Below are positions 26,212-34,365 of a stretch of 37,452 nucleotides of DNA, one piece after another; the stretch's first letter is position 1, and each line of letters starts with the position of its first letter. The position numbers and the translations under genes were made by a program. Source of the DNA: Clostridia bacterium. GTDB taxonomy: Bacteria > Bacillota > Clostridia > Oscillospirales > Acutalibacteraceae. The stretch spans positions 75,174 through 112,625 of the forward strand of contig JAFTVI010000036.1 of the NCBI GenBank assembly GCA_017465825.1. Direction: 5' to 3'. The notes beneath the pieces were generated by a model, which saw only the letters and a program-made list of their open reading frames with translations, had not been told where the DNA came from and made no database searches.

Positions 26212-28107
26212 ATGAAAAAACTTCTTTCTGTAATTCTTTGTTTCGCTCTTATGCTTTCTTTTGCAGTGCCTGCGTTTGCAACTTCTGTTGTTGAGGATGT
26301 TAGTGAGTATCCCGTTCTGTTGGTTGCGGGCTACAGCTCCTCTGATCTGGTAATGACCGATGATGATGGTAACGTTTCACAGATATGGGGGCTTGATTTC
26401 AATAAAGTCCTTGAAATGGTAGAAGAAGAGTATCTGAAAATCCTTCTCGGCGGCGCAAAAATGACTCAGGGCGATTATGAGTATCTCGGCAAATTCCTCG
26501 GCGAGGCTGTACTCGAAGTGCTTGAGTATATGAAATGTAACCCCGACGGAACAAGCAAGTATAATGTTTCCACCATTGTTGAAAATACCGCGGAAGCATC
26601 AAAGTGGTCAACGATTTCTGATGAATATCGGGCAGAAGGCGCGATTATGGATGAAGTATTTGAATATGTATCCGAAGATTCCGTGTATCTGTACAATTGC
26701 GACTTCCGTATGGGTGCAATGGAAAATGCTGAAAGAATGCGTATTCTTATTGAAGATATCTGTGCCACAACCGGATATGATAAGGTTAATGTTCTTTGCA
26801 TCAGTCACGGCGGTCAGATAACAGGCACTTACCTCAGCCTTTACGCTGATGACCCTATGGTAAACAACTGTGTAATGTGTATGCCTGCTATGGGCGGTGC
26901 CGCTCTTGCATACGATATTGCGGTGCAGAATGTGGTTTTTGATGAAAACACCCTTGTTAAGTTTCTTGAACACGGTTTTAATAATGAAACCGATTTCCAT
27001 TGGCTTACAGCCGCACAGTCATTAGGTTTTCTTGATGACCTTCTTGCTGAGGCGGTACCTTATATATGCGAATTGCTCTACACCTGGAGCAGTATATGGG
27101 ATTTTATCCCCAATGAATATCTTGACGAAGTAATTGATGTTGTAGATGCTGATTACTATTCCGAGATTATTGCAAAAACTAAAGTTTTCCACGAACAGAT
27201 AATGGCAAATTACGGCATAAATCTTAAAACTGCACAGTCAAACGGTGCAAAAATATCAATTATCACGGGCTGCGGTATTCCGTCAGTTACGGGTTTACAA
27301 CAGAATTCCGATGCTATTATCAGAACAGCCGATACTACAGGTGCGGTCTGTGCGCCTTACGGACAGCGTTTTTCTGACGGTTATGTAACTCTCAAAACGA
27401 GCTGTACTGATGCAACACATAATCATCTTTCCCCGTCAATGGAGATTGATGCATCAGCCTGTTGGCTTCCCGATAACAGCTGGTTTGTGGACGGCTTGTA
27501 TCACGGTATGGAAAATCACGATGAGTATTCGCAGGCGCTTATGCTCAAACAGCTTTTAAGTGCAGAACCTCTCGCTGATGTATATGCAGACACCAATTAT
27601 CCGCAGTTCAAAACAACCACAAACAATTCGTCTTCCGTTTATGCAGCTTTTGACAACGGAGCAGAGGGCTATCTTGATTCTGACGATAAGTATCTGCTTA
27701 TTACAAATATTACAACTGTCTCGACAATTGATATCTATGATGTAACATTCAACGGAACCGATATTGAAGTTGAAGATTTTATGGTTAAAACAGTCAAGTC
27801 AGGCAATACAATAAAGCTTAAAATTGAAGGATATATCCCCGAAGTCAGCCTTGTAAGAGGTTCGGTTACAATCAGTTATCTCACTTACGGCTCTGTAACC
27901 CCCATCGGTACCCAGACCTTTGATTTTACAATTATGAACGGTGAAGCAGTTGCATATGACGCATCAAATCCCTATTCTGATGTTGATTTTGTTGCAGATG
28001 TTTGCGATGATGTTAAATCATCACCCTTTGCATCTCTCTATGCTGCTTTTGCTAAATTCCTTGAATACATCAATAAATTTATTGAACTTATAACAAGTAT
28101 ATTTTAA
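26212..28107 (+). CDS. Secreted lipase-like alpha/beta hydrolase (LCAT-type order)
   Basis: An exported protein of 631 residues. The signal peptide is 1-23 (ending AFA). A hydrolase domain covers about 32-450: the strand YPVLLVAGYSSS (33-44) forms the likely oxyanion region, the nucleophile elbow is CISHGG (196-201) with Ser198, and the acid/base pair may be Asp389 in SDGYVTL and His431 in VDGLYHGMENHD. The first Gly of the usual G-x-S-x-G is Cys196. A beta-sandwich-like region follows at about 480-575, then an amphipathic tail (606-631, FAKFLEYINKFIELITSIF). Ser, Asp and His order match LCAT/acyl-transferring lipases, but the substrate is unknown. AAAAGG precedes this ATG; an in-frame GTG at 26200 is rejected as too close. 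Confidence 0.75.
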   Translation: MKKLLSVILCFALMLSFAVPAFATSVVEDVSEYPVLLVAGYSSSDLVMTDDDGNVSQIWGLDFNKVLEMVEEEYLKILLGGAKMTQGDYEYLGKFLGEAVLEVLEYMKCNPDGTSKYNVSTIVENTAEASKWSTISDEYRAEGAIMDEVFEYVSEDSVYLYNCDFRMGAMENAERMRILIEDICATTGYDKVNVLCISHGGQITGTYLSLYADDPMVNNCVMCMPAMGGAALAYDIAVQNVVFDENTLVKFLEHGFNNETDFHWLTAAQSLGFLDDLLAEAVPYICELLYTWSSIWDFIPNEYLDEVIDVVDADYYSEIIAKTKVFHEQIMANYGINLKTAQSNGAKISIITGCGIPSVTGLQQNSDAIIRTADTTGAVCAPYGQRFSDGYVTLKTSCTDATHNHLSPSMEIDASACWLPDNSWFVDGLYHGMENHDEYSQALMLKQLLSAEPLADVYADTNYPQFKTTTNNSSSVYAAFDNGAEGYLDSDDKYLLITNITTVSTIDIYDVTFNGTDIEVEDFMVKTVKSGNTIKLKIEGYIPEVSLVRGSVTISYLTYGSVTPIGTQTFDFTIMNGEAVAYDASNPYSDVDFVADVCDDVKSSPFASLYAAFAKFLEYINKFIELITSIF

Positions 28108-28116
28108 GGTGATTGA

Positions 28117-29040
28117 ATGAGAAAAGTACAACTCGGATGTTCAGAACTCCAAGTTCCTGCGGTAGCAGTCGGCTTCTGGAGACTGAATTACGGCTACGAT
28201 AAGAAATATGTTGAGGACTTTGTCCGTACCGCTATGGAAAACGGAGCAAATTTCTTTGACCACGCAGATATTTACGGGCGCGGTGAGGCTGAAAGTCTGT
28301 TTTCCGAAGCAATAGGAATGAATGATTCCCTGCGTGAAAAGATGATTATTCAGTCCAAATGCGGAATCGTACCGAATAAGATGTTTGATTTTTCAAAAAA
28401 GCATATACTTGAATCTGTAGACGGAAGTTTAAAACGCCTTAAAACTAATTATCTCGATATTCTGCTCCTTCACAGACCTGATACTCTTATGGAACCCGAA
28501 GAAATCTGCGAGGCATTCGATATTCTTAAATCAAGCGGTAAAGTCCGCAATTTCGGTGTGTCAAATCAGAATATCTGGCAGATTGAGTATTTCAGAGCAA
28601 ATCTCAACGTGCCAATAGTGTCAAACCAGATGCAGTTGAGTATTGTTCACTGTCCTATGATTCAGTCGGGACTTAACGTTAATATGTTCAATGATTCATC
28701 AATTGAAAGAGGTGCAGGAATTATTGAATATTGCCGTTTGAATAAAATTACACTACAGGCGTGGTCTCCGTTTCAGTACGGTCTGGGTGGCGGCACTTAT
28801 ATGGATAATCCCGATTATCCCGGTGTGAATGCGAAGCTGTCCGAGCTTGCAGAAAAATACGGTGTGTCAAAAACAACCGTTGCAATGAGTTGGATTCTCA
28901 GTCATCCTGCTAAAATGCAGGCTATCAGCGGCTCGCTTAAAAAAGAACGTATGCTCAATTGCCTTAAAGCTGCGGATGTAAATCTCAGCCGTGAAGATTG
29001 GTATGCGCTCTATATGAGTAACAACAATATTTTGCCTTAA
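28117..29040 (+). CDS. Aldo/keto reductase (YdhF-like)
   Basis: A cytoplasmic NAD(P)H-dependent carbonyl reductase of 307 residues. The complete catalytic tetrad is visible: Asp49 in FDHADIYG, Tyr53, Lys81 in QSKCG and His119 in LLLHRPD. The cofactor-binding end reads GVSKTTVAMSWILSHPAKMQAISGS. Overall it resembles the E. coli YdhF branch. The substrate is not predictable. AAGGTGATTG precedes the ATG, 9 bases after the lipase-like gene with no terminator between, so the two may be co-transcribed although their locations differ. Confidence 0.92.
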   Translation: MRKVQLGCSELQVPAVAVGFWRLNYGYDKKYVEDFVRTAMENGANFFDHADIYGRGEAESLFSEAIGMNDSLREKMIIQSKCGIVPNKMFDFSKKHILESVDGSLKRLKTNYLDILLLHRPDTLMEPEEICEAFDILKSSGKVRNFGVSNQNIWQIEYFRANLNVPIVSNQMQLSIVHCPMIQSGLNVNMFNDSSIERGAGIIEYCRLNKITLQAWSPFQYGLGGGTYMDNPDYPGVNAKLSELAEKYGVSKTTVAMSWILSHPAKMQAISGSLKKERMLNCLKAADVNLSREDWYALYMSNNNILP

Positions 29041-29046
29041 AATCAG

Positions 29047-29067
29047 CCCCATAGCTTAGCTGTGGGG
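29047..29067 (+). other. GC-rich hairpin between aldo/keto reductase and tcdA
   Basis: CCCCATAGC (29047-29055) pairs with GCTGTGGGG (29059-29067) over a TTA loop, with one G-T wobble. No T run follows, so it is not a standard terminator; it may be an mRNA-stabilising or attenuating structure. Confidence 0.5.
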
Positions 29068-29100
29068 TTAATGAATGTACATATAATAATGGTGGTTAAT

Positions 29101-29814
29101 ATGTCAAATCAGTTTTCAAGAACTCAGCTTCTCTACGGTGATGAAGCTGTTGAAAAATTTAAAAATTCACACGTTGCCGTATTCGGAATCGGCGGTGTGG
29201 GCGGTCATTGTGTTGAAGCATTAGTAAGAAGCAGTGTGGGCAAAATAGATATCATTGATAACGATACCGTGTCCCTTACCAATATAAACAGGCAGATTAT
29301 CGCAACACTTGATACTGTCGGTAAACAGAAAGTAGATGTAATGGAAGAACGGATAAAATCAATAAATCCCACCTGCAAGGTTAATAAATATCCCGTATTT
29401 TTACTGCCTGAAAATATTGATGAATTTGATTTTTCACAGTATGATTATGTTGTTGACGCCATTGACACTGTCAGCGGCAAGCTTGCAATTGTAAAAAAAG
29501 CTTATGAATTGAATATCCCTGTTATTTCATCAATGGGTGCAGGTAATAAATTAGATCCTACTGCTTTTGAAATTGCGGATATAAATAAAACCTCTGTTTG
29601 TCCGCTTGCAAGAGTTATGCGCAGACTTTGCAGAGAAAACGGAATAAAGAAACTGAAAGTAGTTTATTCAAAGGAAGAAGCAGTTACACCGCACAGTATC
29701 AAGGATAATGATGAGGTTACTGCAAAACGCGTTATACCCGGCAGTAACGCTGTTGTGCCTGCCGTTGCAGGTCTTATTATTGCGTCGGAAGTATTAAAAG
29801 ACCTTAGTATATAG
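29101..29814 (+). CDS. tcdA: tRNA threonylcarbamoyladenosine dehydratase TcdA (CsdL)
   Basis: ATP-dependent enzyme that cyclises t6A37 of tRNA to ct6A. The 237-residue protein begins MSNQFSRTQLLYGDEAVEKF, the family N-terminus. The ThiF/E1-like nucleotide site follows: GIGGVGG (29-35), Asp53 and Asp55, NRQ (63-65), then the acceptor region VVDAIDTVSGKLAIV and CPLARVMRRLC. Longer in-frame starts from 29062 lie in the hairpin and lack homology; GGTGG is 5 bases before this ATG. It shares its tRNA site with mtaB at the other end of the window. Confidence 0.94.
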   Translation: MSNQFSRTQLLYGDEAVEKFKNSHVAVFGIGGVGGHCVEALVRSSVGKIDIIDNDTVSLTNINRQIIATLDTVGKQKVDVMEERIKSINPTCKVNKYPVFLLPENIDEFDFSQYDYVVDAIDTVSGKLAIVKKAYELNIPVISSMGAGNKLDPTAFEIADINKTSVCPLARVMRRLCRENGIKKLKVVYSKEEAVTPHSIKDNDEVTAKRVIPGSNAVVPAVAGLIIASEVLKDLSI

Positions 29815-29824
29815 AATCTGTTTC

Positions 29825-29853
29825 TTGAAAAACATAAAATTTTGTATTATAAT
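29825..29853 (+). promoter_or_regulatory. Sigma-A promoter for the FAD dehydrogenase gene
   Basis: TTGAAA (29825-29830), 17 bases, TATAAT (29848-29853), starting 11 bases after the tcdA stop. Confidence 0.78.
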
Positions 29854-29897
29854 AAATGACGTAATTGACTGTATACCTTACAGGGGAGTGAAAGTAT

Positions 29898-31262
29898 ATG
29901 AAGTATGACGTAATTATTGTAGGTGCAGGACCGGGCGGTATTTTTGCCGCTTATGAGCTTATGCAGCTCAGACCCGATATGAAGGTTGCCGTTTTTGAAG
30001 CGGGACACGCTCTTGATAAGCGCCATTGTCCCATTGACGGGGAAAAGATTAAAAGCTGTATCGGCTGTAAAAGCTGCAGTATAATGAGCGGCTTCGGCGG
30101 TGCAGGAGCATTTTCGGACGGTAAATATAATATTACCAATGACTTCGGCGGAACGTTGTATGAATATATCGGCAAAAAACGTGCTCTTGAACTGATGCAC
30201 TATGTGGATGATATCAATCTTCGTTTCGGTGGCGAAGGCACAAAGCTGTATTCTACCGCAGGTACGCGGTTCAAGACTATCTGCATACAGAACGATCTGC
30301 ATCTGCTTGATGCTTCTGTACGTCATTTGGGAACAGATATCAATTATGTGGTTCTTGAAAATCTGTATGCATATTTAAAGGACAAGGTCGAGTTTTTCTT
30401 TGACACACCTGTTTTATCCGTTGCAATAGTTGATGACGGTTATGAGCTTACCTGCAAGCATGCAACATACCATTGTACCGATTGTATTATTTCAGTCGGC
30501 AGAATCGGCAGTAAATGGATGGAATCCGTGTGTAAGGATCTTGATATTTCAACAGAATCAAGCCGTGTGGATATCGGTGTTCGTGTGGAATTGCCTGCGG
30601 CAGTTTTTGCACATCTTACAGATGAGCTTTATGAGAGTAAAATTGTTTACCGCACGGAAAAATACGGTGACAGAGTCCGTACCTTCTGTATGAATCCCAA
30701 GGGTGCTGTTGTAAATGAAAACACAAACGGAATTATTACCGTTAACGGACACAGCTATGAAGACCCAGTAAAACAGACCGACAACACCAATTTTGCGTTG
30801 CTTGTTGCAAAGCATTTTTCAGAGCCTTTCAAGGATTCCAACGGCTACGGTGAATCAATTGCAAGACTGAGTAATATGCTTGGCGGCGGTGTCATCGTCC
30901 AGCGTTTCGGCGATCTTATAAGAGGACGCCGTTCTACTCCCAACCGTATAGAAGAAGCGTTTATTACGCCTACACTGAATGCAACTCCCGGCGATTTAAG
31001 CCTTGTTCTGCCCAAACGAATTCTCGACGGCATTATTGAAATGATTTATGCGCTTGATAAGGTTGCACCGGGCACAGCCAATGAAGATACACTTCTTTAC
31101 GGCGTTGAGGTAAAGTTCTACAATATGGAGGTTGAAGTTGATGAAAACCTTGAATCCAGACATAAAGGACTTTATATCATAGGTGACGGCAGCGGTATCA
31201 CACATTCGCTTTCTCACGCATCGGCAAGCGGTGTGCACGTTGCAAGAAATATTACAAAATAA
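29898..31262 (+). CDS. FAD-dependent dehydrogenase, COG2509 type
   Basis: A cytoplasmic flavoprotein of 454 residues. The FAD Rossmann motif is GAGPGG (9-14) in VIIVGAGPGGIFAAYEL. It is followed by a cysteine group Cys44, Cys54, Cys57 and Cys60 (CPIDG, then CIGCKSC) just before SGFGGAGAFSDGKYN (64-78), a stretch characteristic of COG2509 proteins. The C-terminus SGITHSLSHASASGVHVARNI closes the FAD fold. The family has no settled substrate. The cysteines could bind metal or a cluster, but this is inference. GGGGAGTG precedes the ATG. It has its own promoter and terminator, so it is a single-gene unit. Confidence 0.88.
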   Translation: MKYDVIIVGAGPGGIFAAYELMQLRPDMKVAVFEAGHALDKRHCPIDGEKIKSCIGCKSCSIMSGFGGAGAFSDGKYNITNDFGGTLYEYIGKKRALELMHYVDDINLRFGGEGTKLYSTAGTRFKTICIQNDLHLLDASVRHLGTDINYVVLENLYAYLKDKVEFFFDTPVLSVAIVDDGYELTCKHATYHCTDCIISVGRIGSKWMESVCKDLDISTESSRVDIGVRVELPAAVFAHLTDELYESKIVYRTEKYGDRVRTFCMNPKGAVVNENTNGIITVNGHSYEDPVKQTDNTNFALLVAKHFSEPFKDSNGYGESIARLSNMLGGGVIVQRFGDLIRGRRSTPNRIEEAFITPTLNATPGDLSLVLPKRILDGIIEMIYALDKVAPGTANEDTLLYGVEVKFYNMEVEVDENLESRHKGLYIIGDGSGITHSLSHASASGVHVARNITK

Positions 31263-31263
31263 T

Positions 31264-31290
31264 AAGTGGACAGCTGAGCTGTCCACTTTT
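31264..31290. terminator. Terminator hairpin between converging FAD dehydrogenase and GH29 genes
   Basis: AAGTGGACAGC (31264-31274) pairs perfectly with GCTGTCCACTT (31278-31288) across a 3-base loop, with T to 31290. On the minus strand it is followed by ATTATTTTG. It probably serves both genes; the T runs are short. Confidence 0.82.
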
Positions 31291-32672
31291 CAGTTAGCGA
31301 GTATATATCTGATTTCGGGAGTTTTTCTGTACTTTTTAAATACAATTTTAATTCTCTTTGACTCTACAGGCTTGCCGTTGCAGATTTTTTTATGACCGAT
31401 TGCTTTGCCGTCTGCATATTTTTTCCATTTTCCTTTTACATCAATATAAACAGTGAATTTTTCAATATGCTGACCGTTGCGGATGTTTTCCATAATAAGA
31501 ACCTTGTCAAACATCTCGGTTTTATCAAATTCAATAATGAGCTCAGGCTTTTTGTCAGCTGAATCAGGTGTCCAGAAGGAATCATCATCTGCTGTCACAT
31601 TTTCAGCCTTGTATAAGCCGCTTAATTCACTTGATGCGGTTGTTTTTCCGTCCTTAAGAAGATTATAGCCGAAAACAACTTTCAAATCGTGACCTGTTGA
31701 CTTGAGAATCTGCATTTCAGTGTCAGTCAGCTTTCCGCGCTTGTCCGGAGCAAGACCGAGCATTAAATTTGAGTTATTACCCACTGTCCTCATATATAAA
31801 TCAAGCAGTTTATCCTTTGTTTTTGAGCTGTAATCCTCGTCTTTTTTGTAAAACCAACCTTTGCGCATCGGAATTATAACTTCACAGGGCGCCCAACGGA
31901 ACTCTGTTTCTTTTTTAATCGCTTTGCGAGAGCCAATGTCAATTTCCATAACACCGCTCTTTTTCTGTTTTTTGGAGTATGGAACGGTACCGTCTTCATC
32001 ATATGTGTAGGATGCAGGCACACAGCTCCATTCGCATTCGCGTGTAACACCCCTGCTGTTGCCGAGCCATCTGCCGTCAGGACCTCTGAATGTTATTGCA
32101 CAATCGGGCTGATGTTCTCTTATAATTCTGTAAATGGCTTTGTAATCAATGTCAATTTCAATAGTATCATCACATCTGTCATCAAGATAAAAGCAGAAAA
32201 GCTCTCCGTATGACGTTACAAGCTCTGTAATCTGCTGCTGAAGATATGTATAGTATTCGGGTGTGTTGAATTTTTTTTCGTGTCTGTCCCAAATAGGGTA
32301 GTATATGCCGAATTTCAAGGATTCTTTTCTTGCTGATTCAGCAACCATCTGCACAAGGTCACCCTTGCCGTCAAGCCAATTCGAATTTTTTACACAGTAA
32401 TCAGTGGTATCGGTCTGCCAGTTGCAGAATCCGTCGTAATGCTTTGCGGTTATTACCATACCGTTCATATTGCAGTCCTTTACAGCTTGAGCCCACTCAT
32501 CAGTATTGATGTTTTCGGGGTAAAACATCTCAGGTACAGCAAAGCCGTCGCCTATTTCTCTTACTGTAAAAGTGTTCATTCCGTAATAAATTATTGCGTA
32601 GAATTCAGCATCCTGCCATTTTATCTGCCTTTCGTCTGGCTTGATATCAGCGGCAATTTCGTATGATTTCAT
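31290..32672 (-). CDS. GH29 alpha-L-fucosidase-like glycoside hydrolase with F5/8-type C-terminal domain
   Basis: A protein of 460 residues without signal peptide, so probably cytoplasmic and acting on imported glycans. The GH29 barrel shows MVITAKHYDGFCNWQTDTTDY (72-92, KHYDGF 77-82), YYPIWDRHE, and FCFYLDDRCDD (159-168), where Asp164 is at the nucleophile position of the family. From about 340 a discoidin-like sandwich follows (TASSELSGLYKAENVTADDDSFWTP and later KKPELIIEF). Alpha-L-fucosidase is the main known activity. GGGAGAAA precedes the ATG. A terminator-like hairpin lies between it and DUF1667, and no own promoter is evident. Confidence 0.88.
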   Translation of the reverse strand: MKSYEIAADIKPDERQIKWQDAEFYAIIYYGMNTFTVREIGDGFAVPEMFYPENINTDEWAQAVKDCNMNGMVITAKHYDGFCNWQTDTTDYCVKNSNWLDGKGDLVQMVAESARKESLKFGIYYPIWDRHEKKFNTPEYYTYLQQQITELVTSYGELFCFYLDDRCDDTIEIDIDYKAIYRIIREHQPDCAITFRGPDGRWLGNSRGVTRECEWSCVPASYTYDEDGTVPYSKKQKKSGVMEIDIGSRKAIKKETEFRWAPCEVIIPMRKGWFYKKDEDYSSKTKDKLLDLYMRTVGNNSNLMLGLAPDKRGKLTDTEMQILKSTGHDLKVVFGYNLLKDGKTTASSELSGLYKAENVTADDDSFWTPDSADKKPELIIEFDKTEMFDKVLIMENIRNGQHIEKFTVYIDVKGKWKKYADGKAIGHKKICNGKPVESKRIKIVFKKYRKTPEIRYILAN

Positions 32673-32688
32673 TATATTTCTCCCATAT

Positions 32689-32720
32689 TGAAAAAAGCCG
32701 CTGCCAATTTACAGCGGCTT
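32689..32720 (-). terminator. Terminator or attenuator between DUF1667 and GH29
   Basis: On the minus strand AAGCCGCTG and CAGCGGCTT (32720-32712 and 32703-32695) form a 9-base stem with an 8-base loop, followed by six T (32694-32689). It would end the redox operon; GH29 then needs read-through, since no promoter is visible in the 16 bases before its ribosome binding site. Confidence 0.85.
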
Positions 32721-32729
32721 AGATTTTTT

Positions 32730-33092
32730 TTATTTTCCGTTATCGTTGTTTGTTGCGACAATGTCAACACCTGTGCCGCAAACATTCTCAATAAAAACCT
32801 GTCCGATTTTTACGGGAGCGTCCACAGTAACATTGTTGATTTCTTTCATAACATCAAATATTGCACCCTTGGGAATGGGACCGCTTGTTTTACAGGGAAC
32901 AACAGGATGTTCACCGCCGTTTATCTTGACGGTTGAATGTATAGAACGTACGGGATTTGTAACTTCTGTTCTTGCGTAAGCATCGCCACGCTTACAGGTG
33001 TTGCCCGTAACAGCAGTCACTTCGTCATTTTCGATTTCAACAGTAATCTGACAGCCTAAAGGACAGGCTACGCAGGTCATATCTTTTTTCAT
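32730..33092 (-). CDS. DUF1667 cysteine-rich protein of GlpA-linked operons
   Basis: A protein of 120 residues starting MKKDMTCVACPLGC. Cys7, Cys10, Cys14 and, after a gap, Cys33 (GNTCKRGDAYA) give a CxxCxxxC...C pattern like the N-terminal cluster site of molybdopterin oxidoreductases, so an iron-sulphur or other metal centre is likely. Two more Cys are at 67 and 105. DUF1667 proteins normally follow GlpA-like and FAD/NAD oxidoreductase genes, as here, and probably act as a small electron-transfer subunit. GGAGGA is 9 bases before this ATG and directly abuts an upstream in-frame TTG, which is rejected. Confidence 0.9.
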   Translation of the reverse strand: MKKDMTCVACPLGCQITVEIENDEVTAVTGNTCKRGDAYARTEVTNPVRSIHSTVKINGGEHPVVPCKTSGPIPKGAIFDVMKEINNVTVDAPVKIGQVFIENVCGTGVDIVATNNDNGK

Positions 33093-33097
33093 ATTGC

Positions 33098-34354
33098 TCA
33101 ATCCTCCACTCTGACTTTGATTGTGCTGTTTTTATTAAGAGTTGCAAGAACAGATGCAGGGATAACCACATTTTCCATTTCACCGGGAGCAAGCTTGACC
33201 TTTTTCTTTGAGGAAAGAATATTACCGTCAACCTCAACAGTGAGCTTTTTGTTCTTGTAGATAGCACCAACACGGAAGTAAAGCTTAACATCTTCTTTTG
33301 ATTTGATATTTACCTTCTGCGGCACTATATATCTTACGCCGTTTTCGGGAGTAGTATTGATGTAAACTTTTTCATCCGTATTTTTGCCCAGAATGTATCT
33401 TGCCGCACCTTCGCCTGCAATCTGCGATTCAAGAGTAACGTAGTCAACAAGGTCGTGTACCTGAAGAACGTTTCCGCAGGCAAAAATACCTTCAACTTCG
33501 GTTTCTCTCATCTCATTTACTACAGCACCGTTTGTGATTCTGTCAAGCTCAATGCCTGCCTGCTTAGTAAGCTCATTTTCGGGAATAAGACCGACGGAAA
33601 GCATAAGAGTATCGCACTCTATGTATTCTTCCGTGCCGGGAATAGGCTGTAATTTGTTATCAACCTGAGCTATTGTGACACCTTCAAGTCTTTCTTTACC
33701 GTGAGTTTCGATAACGGTTGTTGAAAGTCTGAGAGGAATACCGAAATCGTCAAGACACTGTACGATATTTCTTGTAAGACCGCCTGAGAAAGGCATAAGC
33801 TCACAAACGACTTTAACCTCTGCGCCTTCAAGTGTCATTCTTCTTGCCATAATAAGACCGATATCGCCGGAACCGAGAATAACAACCTTTTTGCCGGGCA
33901 TATAGCCGTCAATGTTAACGTATTTCTGTGCAGTACCGGCTGTCATTATACCCGAAGCTCTTGTGCCTGCAATCTGTAATGCGCCTCTGGGCCTTTCACG
34001 GCAACCCATAGCAAGAATAACGGCTTTTGCCTGAATCTGAATAAGTCCGTCAACCGTGTTGACAGCTGTAACAACTTTATCATCGTTTACAGAGAGAACC
34101 ATTGTATTGATTTTTACATCAATATCCGTTTCTTTTACAAGGTCAATAAATCTTGCGGCATATTCGGGGCCCGAAAGCTCTTCACCGAAGTAGTGAAGAC
34201 CGAAGCCTGTGTGAATACACTGTTCAAGAATACCGCCGAGAGTTTCCGCACGTTCAAGAATAACGATTTTTTCTACACCGCATTCTTTCGCTTTAAGAGC
34301 AGCCGCCATACCGGCAGGACCGCCGCCGACTACTACAAGGTCATAGTTAATCAT
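33098..34354 (-). CDS. NAD(P)/FAD-dependent oxidoreductase of the glycerol-3-phosphate dehydrogenase-like trio
   Basis: A flavoprotein of 418 residues with two Rossmann sites: FAD at GGGPAG (10-15) and NAD(P) at GSGDIG (161-166). LGGILEQCIHTGFG (39-52) holds Cys46 near the flavin. AMGCRERPRG (115-124) and GIFACGNVLQVHDLVDYVT are typical of this group. The C-terminal 80 residues (from about 340) form a beta-rich domain (DVKLYFRVGAIYKNKKLTVEVDG) not found in plain disulphide reductases. It probably passes electrons from the GlpA-like subunit to NAD or, through DUF1667, to another carrier. It lies 11 bases after the GlpA-like gene and its stop region overlaps the DUF1667 ribosome binding site. 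Confidence 0.88.
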   Translation of the reverse strand: MINYDLVVVGGGPAGMAAALKAKECGVEKIVILERAETLGGILEQCIHTGFGLHYFGEELSGPEYAARFIDLVKETDIDVKINTMVLSVNDDKVVTAVNTVDGLIQIQAKAVILAMGCRERPRGALQIAGTRASGIMTAGTAQKYVNIDGYMPGKKVVILGSGDIGLIMARRMTLEGAEVKVVCELMPFSGGLTRNIVQCLDDFGIPLRLSTTVIETHGKERLEGVTIAQVDNKLQPIPGTEEYIECDTLMLSVGLIPENELTKQAGIELDRITNGAVVNEMRETEVEGIFACGNVLQVHDLVDYVTLESQIAGEGAARYILGKNTDEKVYINTTPENGVRYIVPQKVNIKSKEDVKLYFRVGAIYKNKKLTVEVDGNILSSKKKVKLAPGEMENVVIPASVLATLNKNSTIKVRVED

Positions 34355-34365
34355 TATTCTTCACC

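Noticed and set aside
29847-30326. Open frame of 159 codons on the minus strand with several Cys
   Set aside because: It lies opposite the FAD dehydrogenase, covers its promoter, and shows no recognisable motif or ribosome binding site. The plus-strand gene explains the region.
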